Shown here: positions 56,392-64,000 of the stretch, one piece after another
Position numbering within the stretch: the stretch's first letter is position 1
Layout: every line of letters begins with the position of its first letter
Assembly: GCA_004293675.1 (NCBI GenBank)
Contig: READ01000010.1
Location: 1-64,000, forward strand
DNA length: 64,000 bases
DNA from: Betaproteobacteria bacterium
GTDB lineage: Bacteria > Pseudomonadota > Gammaproteobacteria > Burkholderiales > Casimicrobiaceae
Direction of reading: 5' to 3'
Notes under the pieces: generated by a model
What the model was told of the DNA's origin: nothing
The model's database searches: none
What the model saw: the letters and a program-made list of their open reading frames with translations, nothing else
Translations under genes and position numbers: made by a program

Positions 56392-57296
56392 AGTAGCTGC
56401 TCTCGTGTCACTAAAAACACACCCGATTCCGCCCCTTCGGTCGCGAGCCAAGTGAAATTGATTTTCGGAAATCGCGCTTCGACCAGATCACGGTTGTGAC
56501 CAATATCGACTACCAGTAAGCCTTTCGCATTGAGCTGCTTTGGCGCATCGGCAAGCATCCGAACGAGCACGTCGCAACCGTCATCACCAGCGGCCAACGC
56601 GAGCGCCGGTTCATGCCGAAACTCCTCGGGCAGTGCGGCCATGCTTTCACTCGTGACGTAAGGCGGATTCGATACGATCAAATCGAAGCGTTCGCCGTTG
56701 AGCGACGCAAACAAATCGCCTTGGCGCAGCGTGATATCGTCGCTTAAACCGTGCATTTCGCAGTTGCGGCGTGCCACATCGAGCGCCGCTTCTGAAATGT
56801 CGCTCGCCCAAATCTCAGCCGCAGGAAAGGCGTCGGCCGCAAGAATCGCCAAGCAACCCGAACCGGTGCACAAATCCAACACGCGCATCGGCGCATTTGG
56901 CGATTCGATCCACGGCGCGAGCTGAGTGGCGAGCAATTCCCCGATGTACGAGCGCGGAATCAATACGTTTTCGTTAACGATGAAGCGCACGCCCATTTGC
57001 TCGGTGAAGCCTAATAAATAAGCGGTGGGCACCTTGTCCACCACGCGACGCTTGAGTAGCGCGAACACTTGGTCGCGCTCGGCTAGGGTGAGCCGACACC
57101 CGCGCACTTCGTCTAAGTTGCTCAGTGGCAGCGAAAGTGCACCCAAAATCAAAAACGCCGCATCGTCTTCGACCCGATCTGTGCCTTGACCCAATGCAAC
57201 GTCAGCGCGGGTGAGCGACGAAATCGCAAAGCGCCACCAATCGGCCACCGTCTCCAACTCGTTGGGGCAGGTGGCTGCAAAAGCTAGTGCAGTCAT
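56388..57296 (-). CDS. prmB: 50S ribosomal protein L3 N5-glutamine methyltransferase
   Basis: A 302-residue HemK/PrmB-type methyltransferase. The SAM motif is VLDLCTGSGCLAILAADAFP, and the catalytic NPPY lies in DLIVSNPPYVTSESMAALPEEFRHEPALALAAGDDG. PRSYIGELL distinguishes PrmB from PrmC. It methylates a glutamine of ribosomal protein L3. It overlaps pilU upstream by four bases and the oxidoreductase downstream by four bases, so all three are probably translationally coupled. Confidence 0.93.
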   Translation of the reverse strand: MTALAFAATCPNELETVADWWRFAISSLTRADVALGQGTDRVEDDAAFLILGALSLPLSNLDEVRGCRLTLAERDQVFALLKRRVVDKVPTAYLLGFTEQMGVRFIVNENVLIPRSYIGELLATQLAPWIESPNAPMRVLDLCTGSGCLAILAADAFPAAEIWASDISEAALDVARRNCEMHGLSDDITLRQGDLFASLNGERFDLIVSNPPYVTSESMAALPEEFRHEPALALAAGDDGCDVLVRMLADAPKQLNAKGLLVVDIGHNRDLVEARFPKINFTWLATEGAESGVFLVTREQLL

Positions 57297-58444
57297 CGAG
57301 CCGCTTCTGCCGTGCGGGGCTGCAATTCAAACGATTCAAAGTTCGCCGAATGCCCAGCGCGTTCGCGCGCGCCGCCTTGCTGCGCCTGCTGCGATTGATT
57401 GATGATCCAAGCCAAATTGGTCGGCGAATCAGAAGCGACCAGAGCGTCATCGTAGGAAATAGAACCCGTCAAATAAAGTTTCGAGAGCGCTTGCTCGAAT
57501 GTGCACGAACCCGGCGTCAAGCTCTGCTCCATCGCCTCTTTGACCTTAGGCAAATCGCCCGATGCGATCATGTCGGAGACGAGTTTGGTGTTGATGAGCA
57601 CTTCGACGGCGGGCTGCAACGTACCGGCTTTGTTTTTCACCAAACGCTGACCGATGATGGCTTTCAAGCCGTACGACAAGTCGGCGAGCAAACCGCTTCG
57701 AGCCTCTTGTGGGTACATGTTGACGATTCGCGACAGCGCGTGATAGCTGTTGGTGGCGTGTAGCGTGGACAAACACAGGTTGCCGGTGAGCGCGTGAGTG
57801 AGCGCGTGTTGCATCGTTTCGCGGGTGCGAATTTCTCCGATCAAAAGCATGTCGGGCGCTTCACGAAGCGCGTTGGCCAGTGCGTTTTCGTAGGACAGCG
57901 TATCGTGACCAATTTCACGTTGGTTAACGACGCAGCGCTTATGACGAATCAAATATTCGATCGGATCTTCGACTGTCAAAATGTGGCCCGTGCTACCGGA
58001 ATTTCGATGATCGATCATCGATGCGAGCGTGGTCGATTTGCCCGAACCGGTCGAGCCCACCACCAAAATCAAGCCGCGCCGCTCCATCGCCAATTCGAGC
58101 AGGATGGCCGGAAGCTTTAACGTTTCAAATGCAGGAATGCGGCTTCGGATGTAGCGAACCACCATCGACACTGCGCCGCGCTGGCGCAGTATGTTGATAC
58201 GAAAATTGCCGTATTCGGGTTCGATGTGCGACAAATTCATTTCATGATTGCGCTCAAATCGAGCGGTCTCTTCTTCGCTCATCACCTCGTAGGCGATCTT
58301 TTTCGCCGTGGGTGCATCGATCACCTGCGTGCTCACCGGCAGCGTTTCGTTGTTGATCTTCATGTGGATCGGCGCGCCCGCCGAAATGAATAGGTCCGAC
58401 GCCTCGCGCTCGGCCATGAGTTGCAATAATCTGGTCAGGTACAT
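57293..58444 (-). CDS. pilU: Type IV pilus retraction ATPase PilU
   Basis: Start at ATG 58444 (MYLTRLLQLMAEREASDLFIS), 383 residues, the normal PilU length; a further-upstream TTG adds unconserved residues. Walker A is VGSTGSGKST, the Asp box is ILTVEDPIEYL, Walker B is MLLIGEIRTRETMQ, and the His box is LSTLHATNSYHALSRI. LPAILLELAMERRGLILVVG is typical of PilU rather than PilT. It works with PilT in pilus retraction. pilT, its usual neighbour, is not in the window. Confidence 0.93.
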   Translation of the reverse strand: MYLTRLLQLMAEREASDLFISAGAPIHMKINNETLPVSTQVIDAPTAKKIAYEVMSEEETARFERNHEMNLSHIEPEYGNFRINILRQRGAVSMVVRYIRSRIPAFETLKLPAILLELAMERRGLILVVGSTGSGKSTTLASMIDHRNSGSTGHILTVEDPIEYLIRHKRCVVNQREIGHDTLSYENALANALREAPDMLLIGEIRTRETMQHALTHALTGNLCLSTLHATNSYHALSRIVNMYPQEARSGLLADLSYGLKAIIGQRLVKNKAGTLQPAVEVLINTKLVSDMIASGDLPKVKEAMEQSLTPGSCTFEQALSKLYLTGSISYDDALVASDSPTNLAWIINQSQQAQQGGARERAGHSANFESFELQPRTAEAAR

Positions 58445-58559
58445 GGGTTGCGCGGCCGAAAGCTGCGTTTGAGTATGCTGTTGGGATATGAGGATAGCGG
58501 CTTCGGGCAATTTCCTCAAGTAAATCAGGCATTTCTAGTAGAAAGTTAACGAGGATTCA

Positions 58560-59312
58560 ATGCTCGCAGTCATCGGTGGGAGCGGCGTGGCCGGTCTCGA
58601 CATTATGAAAGTCGTGCGCCGCGAGGTCGCCCGCACGCCCTACGGTGCGCCGTCGGGGCCGTTGGTGTTTGGGCAAATTTCGCAAAAGCCCGCATTATTT
58701 TTAGCGCGTCACGGGCCGGGGCACATTCATCCCCCGCATTGTGTGAATTACCGAGCGAACCTGCAAGCCTTAAAAAACGGGGGCGCCAGCGCGATCATCG
58801 CCATTGCCGTAGTGGGCGGAATTGCGGATAACGCGCCGCCGGGCACGATTGTGATTCCCGATCAAATCATCGATTACACCCATGGCCGAGAGCACACGTT
58901 TTTCGACGGCGCAGATCGACGCGTGGAGCACGTCGATTTCACGTTGCCGTACGACGAATCGCTTCGCGCGCAACTGCTGGGTGCGGCCCAAGCGTGCGGT
59001 CGTCGGGCGCTTGCCGCGGGTGTTTACGCCGCCACGCAAGGCCCGCGCTTAGAAACCGCCGCCGAGATCAACCGAATCGCGGGCGACGGCGGCACGTTGG
59101 TTGGGATGACTGGCATGCCCGAAGCGGCGTTGGCGCGGGAATTGGCGCTGCCCTACGCGCATTTGTGTGTGGTGTCGAACTGGGCCGCGGGGCGCGGTGA
59201 CAGCGTCAACAAGATTTCTCACGAAGACATTTTTGCAACCATTGAATCGAGTGTTGCCGACGTGCTCAAAATCATTGAGCAATTTGCCACGACTTATTCA
59301 AGCGATGTTTAG
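58560..59312 (+). CDS. S-methyl-5'-thioinosine phosphorylase-like (MTAP/PNP family)
   Basis: A 250-residue nucleoside phosphorylase. It begins MLAVIGGSGVAGLDIMK, with FLARHGPGHIHPPHCVNYRANL, IAVVGGIADNAPPGTIVIPDQIIDYTHGRE, GVYAATQGPRLETAAEINRI and GMTGMPEAALARELALPYAHLCVVSNWAAG. The Asn in SNWAAG (rather than the DYD of adenosine-type enzymes) fits 6-oxopurine substrates such as methylthioinosine. It would serve in methylthioadenosine salvage. It diverges from pilU and is followed by def. Confidence 0.88.
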   Translation: MLAVIGGSGVAGLDIMKVVRREVARTPYGAPSGPLVFGQISQKPALFLARHGPGHIHPPHCVNYRANLQALKNGGASAIIAIAVVGGIADNAPPGTIVIPDQIIDYTHGREHTFFDGADRRVEHVDFTLPYDESLRAQLLGAAQACGRRALAAGVYAATQGPRLETAAEINRIAGDGGTLVGMTGMPEAALARELALPYAHLCVVSNWAAGRGDSVNKISHEDIFATIESSVADVLKIIEQFATTYSSDV

Positions 59313-59336
59313 TCGCCGAGCGAGCAGGGGATTGGC

Positions 59337-59888
59337 ATGGCGGTAGTACCGATTTTAAAAATGGGTGACACGCGATTGCAGCGCATCGCCAAGGCCGTGC
59401 CAGACGCGATGTTTGGCGGTGACGCGCTGGCGCAACTCATCGTTGATTTGCTCGACACCATGAAGGCAGCCAATGGCGCAGGGATCGCAGCGCCACAGAT
59501 CGGCGTTGATTTGCGCGTCGTGATCTTTGGCGGCGGTGGCATCAACCCACGCTACCCCGATGCGCCACCGATTCCCTTCACGGTGCTCTGCAACCCAATA
59601 TTGACGCCGCTTTCAAGCGATTTGACGCGCGGTTGGGAAGGCTGTTTATCGGTGCCAGGACTTCGCGGCGAAGTGCCCCGTTTCGAGCAGCTTCGCTACA
59701 CCGGTCGTGATCAATTCGGCGTTGCTATTGATCGAAGCGTCGATGGATTTCACGCCCGAGTCGTGCAGCACGAATGCGATCACCTTGACGGCGTGTTGTA
59801 CCCGCAACGCGTGGACGATTTGACGAAATTTGGCTTCACCGAAGTGCTGTTTCCCGAGCTCGCGGGGGTGGTTGGGGACGATGATTGA
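59337..59888 (+). CDS. def: Peptide deformylase
   Basis: A 183-residue PDF with all three motifs: [11 protein letters not shown] (motif 1), EGCLSVPG with the metal Cys (motif 2) and [15 protein letters not shown] with the HExxH metal site (motif 3). It removes the formyl group from nascent N-terminal methionine. It is 24 bases after the phosphorylase gene. It is probably a second, non-fmt-linked deformylase, as no fmt is adjacent. Confidence 0.95.
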   Translation: MAVVPILKMGDTRLQRIAKAVPDAMFGGDALAQLIVDLLDTMKAANGAGIAAPQIGVDLRVVIFGGGGINPRYPDAPPIPFTVLCNPILTPLSSDLTRGWEGCLSVPGLRGEVPRFEQLRYTGRDQFGVAIDRSVDGFHARVVQHECDHLDGVLYPQRVDDLTKFGFTEVLFPELAGVVGDDD

Positions 59889-59929
59889 GCGCGAAACGCC
59901 GTATTTCGTGAATTAATGAGATGTCTATC

Positions 59930-60048
59930 TCGCCTTTTCTGCTTGTCACCAAATGAAACAAGGCGAAGCAACTGTTTTACGACGTTCTCATAAACAACAG
60001 AAAATTAGCTTAACGCCCTAATTCGCATGGCTTTGGCCAGTTAAGCTA
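59930..60048. repeat. AT-rich double-hairpin intergenic element, copy 11
   Basis: It sits in the 359-bp gap between def and the potassium-channel remnant. Left part CGCCTTTTCTGCTTGTCACC, AAATGAAACAAGGCG. Right part AACGCCCTAATTCGCATGGC and tail GGCCAGTTAAGC. I see no gene in the rest of the gap (60049-60247). Confidence 0.6.
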
Positions 60049-60247
60049 TATTTTTTCCCGCGCTTGATGACCGTGCGCGACCTAGGGTCGATCCGCTTGA
60101 GCGGGCGATTGGGTGTCACGGCGCGGCAACGAACGGCTGATACAGCACTTCGATGCTGGCCTCTTGAACCCACGGCTTGGCAGTTGAATCGGTGCACGCG
60201 GGCACTGAGCCAAGTAGCCCGTGCTTAGCAAGCATCAGCCGCTCTGA

Positions 60248-60987
60248 CTATTCGTCCTCAACCTTCACATCAAGAATCGCCGCCGTAAGAATCGCCATGG
60301 GCAACGCAAACACCGCAATGCCGCAGGTCGCGATGATTGCAGCGAAAAATTTGCCGAGTGCAGTGATCGGGTACACATCGCCGTAACCCACCGTCGTTAG
60401 CGTCATCACCGCCCACCACATGGCATCGGGAATACTGGCAAAGGCTTTGGGCTGCGCTTCGCGCTCAATGAAATACATGCCCGATGCGGCAAAAAAGATC
60501 ATCATCAGCATGGCAACGAACGCGATCACCAGCAGCTTTCTGCGTGCACGAATCGAGCGCCCAATCGCCCGCAGCGGTTTGTCGTACTCGACAGATGCAG
60601 CACGCGCAGAAGTCGGACTACACGCAGTAACCGCAGGAAGCGTAAATCGAACGGCGCGAAGTAACTCAGCAACGCCGCAAGATCGATAAGCGGTAGAAAA
60701 CGCATTGCGAAACGTAAGCGACCGACCACCGGTCTGCGAAATTTCTCGACTTCAACCGCCGACCAAACCCGCGCCACATATTCGATCGTAAACAGCACGA
60801 ATGACACCGTTTCAAACACCGCCAACGCATCATGCCAAACCCGTGGCAGGCTCGGCACCGTATCGACCACCATCGCCACCACGTTGAGAAAGATCAAGAC
60901 GCCCAACGCAAGGTTGATGCGCCGCCCAAGCTTCGATAGTAGCTCTGGGCGATGAAGGATATTGGCGGTGCGGTGGCGGAGCGTCAT
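60248..60987 (-). pseudogene. Voltage-gated potassium channel, split by a frameshift
   Basis: The first frame (60987 to 60526) encodes S1-S4, with the S4-like FDLRFLRLLRVVRLLRVLHLSS, then runs into unrelated residues and a stop. After about 60586 the other frame continues without a break (YDKPLRAIGRSIRARRKLLVIAF) into S5, pore and S6 with filter TVGYGD, ending at 60248. A one-base deletion near 60586-60588 explains this. The pore frame could also start at a GTG at 60529 that overlaps the first stop (GTGA), so expression as two chains is not excluded. Confidence 0.85.
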
Positions 60988-61419
60988 GATGACTATCCCG
61001 GTTCGGTATTGCTTGTAATTTAAACCGGCTTCAGGTGTTTAGCGCGTGAGGTAGCGGTAACTTTTCGCCGTCGTCCATACTGTTTTCTTGTCGACTGCGT
61101 CTCGGCTCGTCTCGCTGCGGTCACCCGACTCTACTGATCGAGACCGATTGGGCGCGCTCGACGCAACGTTCGCGATGCACACTGTACTCATGAAGTGATG
61201 CGCGTTAGCAGTGATAAGCTTTGATCCTCAGAGACTCGACTTATTCCATTTCTAGTTCAGTACCGAAACGTTGTTACTCCACGTTGCCGTACTTACGCAC
61301 GGTCCGCGTCGTCGCGCTTAGTTTCGCATTGAATTAGAAGTGGAAGTGCGCGGTCTCATTAAATCATTCAGTGGCGCTTCGCACAATCTGCTCGCGAAGC
61401 ATCTGTCGGGAGTTCGAAG
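60988..61419. other. 432-bp stretch without a recognised gene
   Basis: It lies between the divergent channel remnant and the lipoprotein gene. I found no convincing coding frame, repeat family member or terminator. It should contain the promoter of the lipoprotein pair. Confidence 0.5.
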
Positions 61420-62160
61420 TTGAAGCGGTTGTTTGTCCTTATTCTTGTTGCAATCAATTTTGCAGGCTGTGCAACGATTGAGAAGCAAGCGTTTAATCGC
61501 GAAGCGAACGCTACCGTTCGCAAAGTCGCCCTCATCGAGCCGCGCCCGACCACCGGTTTTGGGATTTCGATTCAAAATCACCCAGCACTGCATTTGGGCT
61601 TGATTGGTGCCCTGGCCTATGCCACCGAAATGACGAGCAAGTCGAATTCGCTGGATGCGGCGATGAAACCGCTTGGCTGGTCGTTGACAGAGGCGCTCAC
61701 CGCCGCCGTTGCCGAGGAGCTGACTAAGAGCGGCTACGAAGTGGTTCGGATCGATTTGAAGCGTGATGCGCTGACGCTGGTGAAGGATTACGCGGAGTAC
61801 AAGTCCAACCCCGCCTTTGCCCCAGCACTGTCGGCTGATGCCTGGATCGATCTGGCCACGCGTGATCCGTTGTATATCGCTAATGGCCCGACCTCCGACT
61901 ACCTGCCGAGCATTGGTGTGACGGTACGTATGGTGTCCGCGAAAGATCAAGCCGTTTTGTATCGTGAAGACTTTTTATACGGTTATGTCTTTCCGATGGG
62001 GCGATTACAGCCCGTGCTCGTGCCGTCAGCACCAGCTTACCGATTCCCGAACATGGCTCAGTTGACGGCCGATCCCAAGCGCACGCTCGACGGTATGGCA
62101 CAAGGGGTGCCGCTGTTGGCGAAAAAGATTGCGGAAGATATCGCTCCGGCGCGCCGCTGA
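61420..62160 (+). CDS. Putative lipoprotein, unknown function (TTG start)
   Basis: Start at TTG 61420, with GGGAG seven bases upstream; 246 residues. The signal peptide MKRLFVLILVAINFAGC ends in a lipobox with Cys17. The mature part contains RKVALIEPRPTTGFGISIQNHPA, an AVAEELTKSGYEVVRIDLKRD helix-strand and a long region with ARDPLY-like and tyrosine-rich segments. I do not recognise the family. It abuts the next lipoprotein gene, with its stop directly before it, so the two are co-transcribed and may act together in the outer membrane. Confidence 0.8.
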   Translation: MKRLFVLILVAINFAGCATIEKQAFNREANATVRKVALIEPRPTTGFGISIQNHPALHLGLIGALAYATEMTSKSNSLDAAMKPLGWSLTEALTAAVAEELTKSGYEVVRIDLKRDALTLVKDYAEYKSNPAFAPALSADAWIDLATRDPLYIANGPTSDYLPSIGVTVRMVSAKDQAVLYREDFLYGYVFPMGRLQPVLVPSAPAYRFPNMAQLTADPKRTLDGMAQGVPLLAKKIAEDIAPARR

Positions 62161-62175
62161 TTGGACGCAGCGCTT

Positions 62176-62889
62176 ATGAAATGCCTCTCGAATCTGGCTC
62201 TGACGGCCTGCTTGTTTATCGCTGTGGGCTGCCAAACCACAGCCATTGGTGTTGCCGAGCAATCCGCCAGGCAAATGGCTGCAACCCAAACGGTTGCTTC
62301 GTTTCGCGATCTGAAACCTGTGCCCATAGTGTTGTCCAACGGCAACGAGCCGATGCAATTGAGCGTCAATATGCTCACCGATGCAACGCTACAAAAAGTG
62401 CAGCAGCCCGAGGGCGAGCCGATTCTGGCGACGCTGTACTCACTACCCGAGCCTAAGACTGCCTATTCGGTGCGGATCAGCGCGGCGGTATCGGGAAGTC
62501 GCGACCATCCTACGGTTTACTACCCTCGCATGCTGTTTTTAGATGAGGCCTTCATCGTCACGCGCTATACAACGCAGAATGACTTTCGGTTCCGCGCCAA
62601 CGGAGCGAATGGTGCTATCAGTGCAACGGTATTCGTCAACGAGGGCAATCGTAACGAGCGTTATCTCGTTGTGCTTGAGGAGCCAGCCAAAGGCGTAACC
62701 GAGCAGCTATCACTGATTGCCGGACAAGCGCCGCCTCCGATGGTCTTGCCACTCCCATTGAAGCTAGCAGAAATGATGTGGGTCGTTGGATCGACGTCTA
62801 ATGAACCCGAGCGAAGGCTGCGGGCTGCGAGAGCCGGTGTATACGAGCTGAGTTTTGCGCCATACCGAACGAAAAGACTGGGCGAGTAG
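62176..62889 (+). CDS. Putative lipoprotein, MalM-like
   Basis: Start at ATG 62176; 237 residues (a TTG at 62161 is in frame). The signal peptide ends in a lipobox AVGC. PVPIVLSNGNEPMQLSVN and later PRMLFLDEAFIVTRYTTQNDFRFRANGANGAISATVFVN, YLVVLEEP recall the MalM family of periplasmic proteins from maltose operons, but this is a weak resemblance. No maltose genes are close. It is 15 bases after the preceding lipoprotein gene, in the same operon. Confidence 0.7.
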   Translation: MKCLSNLALTACLFIAVGCQTTAIGVAEQSARQMAATQTVASFRDLKPVPIVLSNGNEPMQLSVNMLTDATLQKVQQPEGEPILATLYSLPEPKTAYSVRISAAVSGSRDHPTVYYPRMLFLDEAFIVTRYTTQNDFRFRANGANGAISATVFVNEGNRNERYLVVLEEPAKGVTEQLSLIAGQAPPPMVLPLPLKLAEMMWVVGSTSNEPERRLRAARAGVYELSFAPYRTKRLGE

Positions 62890-63161
62890 ACGACGGCACC
62901 TGTAAAGGCGGTTTTCGATACCAGGCTATTGGCTGGGTGGGGTGGAACGCCTGGGGTTCCGCCGTAAGCGACCGGCGAAGCCATTTCAACAAAAACTGAT
63001 TCACGTTGCGCACTCGGCGGCACGGCAAGCGTGCCGCTCTTCGCGCTGACCCCATAATTTGCCAGGGAGATACAAGGCCTTACTCGCTGCCAGACGATGC
63101 GTGGGTTAAGTAAGAGAGCAGCCATTGCAATGGAAGTGGATGCGACAGCGCGGAGGGCGAT
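62890..63161. repeat. Intergenic hairpin-bearing stretch
   Basis: It contains GGAACGCCTGGGGTTCC (about 62943-62959) and a stem CGGCACG / CGTGCCG (near 63028-63046). The wording resembles interspersed intergenic repeats, but no second copy exists in the window. An antisense frame runs through it without coding character. Confidence 0.35.
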
Positions 63162-63452
63162 TTACTCAAGGGCGCCCCAGCGCATAAGTTGCAGATTGTC
63201 GCTGTGTGCCGCCATGGCGAAAGTGACGAAGCCAAGCACCAAGTAGAAGAGCTGAGTTTCTTGTTCCGCATGAACGACAACGTGGTTGCAGTCGTCATCG
63301 ATCGCATGCACAAGTTGCACGGTTACGCGCCCTTCGTTGGATGCGAACTCCACGGAATACTCTTGGCCACAGACGAATTCGGGCCAGGACTTTGCGAGAG
63401 CGGCCAGGTCGGTTGGTAGAGAGAAGTACGAGTCGATGCGTGCCGAGGGCAT
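63162..63452 (-). CDS. Small hypothetical protein
   Basis: A 96-residue frame beginning MPSARIDSYFSLPTDLAALA, with CGQEYSVEFASNEGRVTVQLVHA and a hydrophobic end (LFYLVLGFVTFAMAAHSD). No ribosome-binding site was seen before its ATG and no family is recognised. It is downstream of the SUKH gene on the same strand, after an attC-like hairpin, which supports it being a cassette-type gene. Confidence 0.45.
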   Translation of the reverse strand: MPSARIDSYFSLPTDLAALAKSWPEFVCGQEYSVEFASNEGRVTVQLVHAIDDDCNHVVVHAEQETQLFYLVLGFVTFAMAAHSDNLQLMRWGALE

Positions 63453-63465
63453 TTGGTGTGGAGCC

Positions 63466-63552
63466 TAAAGTTGGCGTTGTCCGGCGGGCAGCACAAGCCG
63501 CGCAGCGGCCTTTTGCTGCTGCACGTCCGCGACGAACAACCTGTTAAGACGC
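63466..63552 (-). other. attC-like imperfect hairpin after the SUKH gene
   Basis: The stretch runs from GCGTCTTAAC (63552 to 63543, containing the SUKH stop) through GTTGTTCGTCG and its partner CGCCGGACAAC to TTTAGGC (about 63466). The inner arms match at 9 of 11 positions. The outer left box resembles RYYYAAC. The final core lacks the expected GTT, so this is a degenerate or non-functional site at best. Confidence 0.4.
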
Positions 63553-63936
63553 TTTGATGAGGGAGAAGTCATTTGCCACTTTTTTCAATTCGCCACTTTC
63601 ATGGAGCCACGCATAGACCTCTGGTGCAAAGCCCTCGTTCTGTTTGAGTAGAACCAGTTGATCGCCAGCACCGTTGCCTGCGATTGCCACTGCATTTTCA
63701 GGAAATCGAGCCCAACCGCGACAGCTCGCTGTTTCCTTTAAGATGTGGTTCGCGGACCGGGAGAGTCGTTTCCGATCTGAGGTGTCGGCAACTGGGTACT
63801 GCTGCCAGTCATCGTCATCGGTTTCGATCTCGCCACCGTTTTCTCTCAGCATAGCAAGCCGATAAGACTTGGGCAGGCTCGCCCCAAGCTCACGCTCAGC
63901 AGCTAGCAGGAATGATTCAGCTAAGTCAAGCGGCAT
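63544..63936 (-). CDS. SMI1/KNR4 (SUKH) family protein
   Basis: A 130-residue SUKH-fold protein. It opens with AESFLLAAERELGASLPKSYRLAMLRENGGEIETDDDDWQQYPV, the SUKH pattern (AERxLGxxLPxSYRxFLxxNGG), and has FPENAVAIAGNGAGDQLVLL and VYAWLHESGELKKVANDF. SUKH proteins often act as immunity proteins for contact-dependent or polymorphic toxins. No toxin gene is visible here. Its frame is flanked by a ten-base inverted repeat (GTTAAGACGC / GCGTCTTAAC). Confidence 0.88.
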   Translation of the reverse strand: MPLDLAESFLLAAERELGASLPKSYRLAMLRENGGEIETDDDDWQQYPVADTSDRKRLSRSANHILKETASCRGWARFPENAVAIAGNGAGDQLVLLKQNEGFAPEVYAWLHESGELKKVANDFSLIKAS

Positions 63937-64000
63937 GGTTTGCGTCTTAACGTATCTTAACGAACGCGTTGAAACTTAACTTTCTAATAGTGCGAAATCG

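Noticed and set aside
62661-63125. 154-residue frame antisense to the MalM-like lipoprotein and the hairpin stretch
   Set aside because: It runs over a lipoprotein gene with a clear signal peptide and over repeat-like DNA. Its proline/serine-rich wording looks like a translated repeat.

Overview
This looks like a chromosomal segment of a betaproteobacterium, most likely Burkholderiales or a close relative. The evidence is gene order: tRNA-Val, thrS, infC, rpmI, rplT, pheS, pheT, ihfA, a merR-type gene and tRNA-Pro run in an unbroken row, and nadE is followed by glnB. DNA is moderately GC-rich with dense, well-behaved genes. Three tRNA genes are present. I saw no prophage, no transposase, no rRNA and no CRISPR array.

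Layout. 0.4-5.8 kb: a leftward operon (FemAB-like acyltransferase, HDAC-like deacetylase, crotonase; ATGA overlaps) diverges from nadE-glnB-mscL. 6-11 kb: a secreted beta-helix protein with an IPTL-type C-terminus, two lipoproteins, tldD and a BLUF photoreceptor. 11-18.5 kb: folE diverging from a RutG/UraA-like permease, a YefM/YoeB-type toxin-antitoxin pair, uvrB with a LexA-like site, and a MarC protein. 18.8-28 kb: a TRAP transporter with a fructuronate-reductase-like enzyme, a GbsR-like regulator with a 38-bp palindrome facing an NDUFA9-like oxidoreductase, then eda and edd. Together the TRAP/UxuB genes and the Entner-Doudoroff genes suggest use of hexuronates or related sugar acids. 28.5-34.9 kb: an iron-type ABC permease and ATPase without a local binding protein, two tandem LivJ-type binding proteins and a DUF1178 protein. 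35-43.6 kb: the translation cluster. 43.7-50 kb: a DUF2817 peptidase, a sugar-type binding protein and a large PATR/dockerin-like surface protein. 50-54 kb: tRNA-Val and an ECF sigma, anti-sigma, proline-rich subtilase locus. 54-60 kb: a TerB/DUF697-like protein, pilU-prmB-NAD(P)/FAD oxidoreductase, an MTA/MTI phosphorylase-like enzyme and a deformylase. 60-64 kb: a frameshifted potassium channel, two lipoproteins, a small ORF and a SUKH protein in a setting that resembles an integron cassette.

The most unusual feature is distributed. Eleven intergenic spaces carry a diverged, AT-rich element, mostly 118-131 bp, built as a long inverted repeat whose arms are themselves hairpins (core close to GCCTTATTTCATAAGGC). 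A second interspersed family has two C-rich/G-rich hairpins. In one of its copies the 64-bp centre is inverted relative to the others. The other locus I would follow up is the sigma/anti-sigma/subtilase set, where the anti-sigma factor's outer domain and the protease's pre-catalytic domain appear to share a fold.

All calls come from reading the sequence and from remembered family features. No database search was run.
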